From positions 424,394 to 488,393 of the forward strand of contig NZ_LMHK01000003.1 in assembly GCF_001427875.1 (NCBI RefSeq): DNA of 64,000 nt, written 5' to 3'. The notes beneath the pieces were generated by a model that did not search any database, had not been told where the DNA came from, and saw nothing but the letters and a program-made list of their open reading frames with translations. Shown here one piece after another: positions 63,719 to 64,000 of the stretch (position 1 is its first letter; the number at the start of each line of letters is the position of its first letter). The DNA comes from Devosia sp. Root685. Its GTDB lineage: Bacteria > Pseudomonadota > Alphaproteobacteria > Rhizobiales > Devosiaceae. Made by a program: the position numbers and the translations under genes.

Positions 63719-64000
63719 CCGCGGCGCTGACGACGCGAATGACTTAGAGTTGTTCCCACTGTTGGTGTTACAATCTGACAAGGCGGGTATGACGCCGGTT
63801 TAGGCCGGGGGAAAGTTGCTTCTGGTTGGGTTTTGAAATCTGGAGTTATGCTCCGACGACGTTCTCCCTTTCAGGGATGTAAGGTCAGCTCTTTGACATT
63901 GTGAAGATTGAAGAAAGAGAAACGTGGACGGCGAGGTTCTTGCGAACTGAAGCTGGGGTTTACTCCGGTGGAAGTTGTTAAGACTTTCGATGGGTGCACG
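63719..64000 (+). ncRNA. Leader of a 16S rRNA operon (boxA region), gene itself beyond the window
   Basis: GCTCTTTGACA at 63888-63898 is the boxA antitermination element found before bacterial 16S rRNA, and GAGAAACGTGGACGGCG just after is characteristic of alphaproteobacterial 16S leaders. A GGAG/CTCC hairpin lies at 63842-63853. The first mature 16S motif (AGAGTTTGATC) is not present, so the gene starts after base 64000. Confidence 0.78.

Noticed and set aside
63449..63781. Minus-strand 110-codon frame near the window end
   Set aside because: Ser/Phe-rich, crosses the rRNA-type promoter, no ribosome binding site.

Overview
The window is GC-rich chromosomal DNA from an alphaproteobacterium of the order Hyphomicrobiales (Rhizobiales). 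A Devosiaceae-like genome is my best guess, but that is inference. The evidence is a DivL-type pseudokinase beside ahcY and tsaE, a RirA iron regulator with three conserved cysteines, a PcaQ-controlled protocatechuate operon, clustered GANTC (CcrM) sites, and many palindromic intergenic repeats. No prophage, transposase, integron, CRISPR array or tRNA gene was found. The 16S rRNA gene is not inside the window, but the last ~310 bases look like the promoter and boxA leader of an rRNA operon.

Layout. 1-13.9 kb: housekeeping and signalling: a small membrane protein, ahcY, two paralogous methyl-accepting chemotaxis proteins, divL, tsaE, a CHASE-PAS-GGDEF-EAL protein and a Gfo/Idh/MocA oxidoreductase. 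14-19.6 kb: a dipeptide-type ABC importer (dppA-B-C-D-F, minus strand). 19.7-28.4 kb: a VOC protein, a small secreted protein, an aldo/keto reductase, a ROK regulator, an HU-family protein, rirA, a candidate small RNA, an ABC-F ATPase, a second aldo/keto reductase and a zinc alcohol dehydrogenase. 28.5-33.4 kb: a ferric-siderophore importer with two tandem binding proteins divergent from permease-permease-ATPase, with a RirA-type operator between them. 33.4-34.5 kb: a REC-HD-GYP protein. 34.6-41.6 kb: an L-fuconate branch (fuconate dehydratase, SDR), a ribose-type sugar ABC importer and a divergent FadR-like regulator with a matching palindromic operator. 41.6-43.2 kb: a class D beta-lactamase and a lytic transglycosylase lipoprotein.

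43.4-63.4 kb is an aromatic catabolic island. It holds pcaIJF, pcaDCHGB with divergent pcaQ, a MHYT-GGDEF-EAL protein, an AraC regulator, a branched-chain-type ABC importer (probably for an aromatic acid), a vanillin/salicylaldehyde-type dehydrogenase, and pobR/pobA. Together these can take 4-hydroxybenzoate through protocatechuate and beta-ketoadipate to succinyl-CoA and acetyl-CoA.

Intergenic spaces hold at least four families of long palindromic repeats (called A to D here) plus single-copy long hairpins. The non-coding points most worth testing are the candidate iron-linked small RNA just downstream of rirA, the possible pseudoknot over the ahcY ribosome binding site, and the repeat families. 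All start choices and functions come from reading the sequence; no database search was run.
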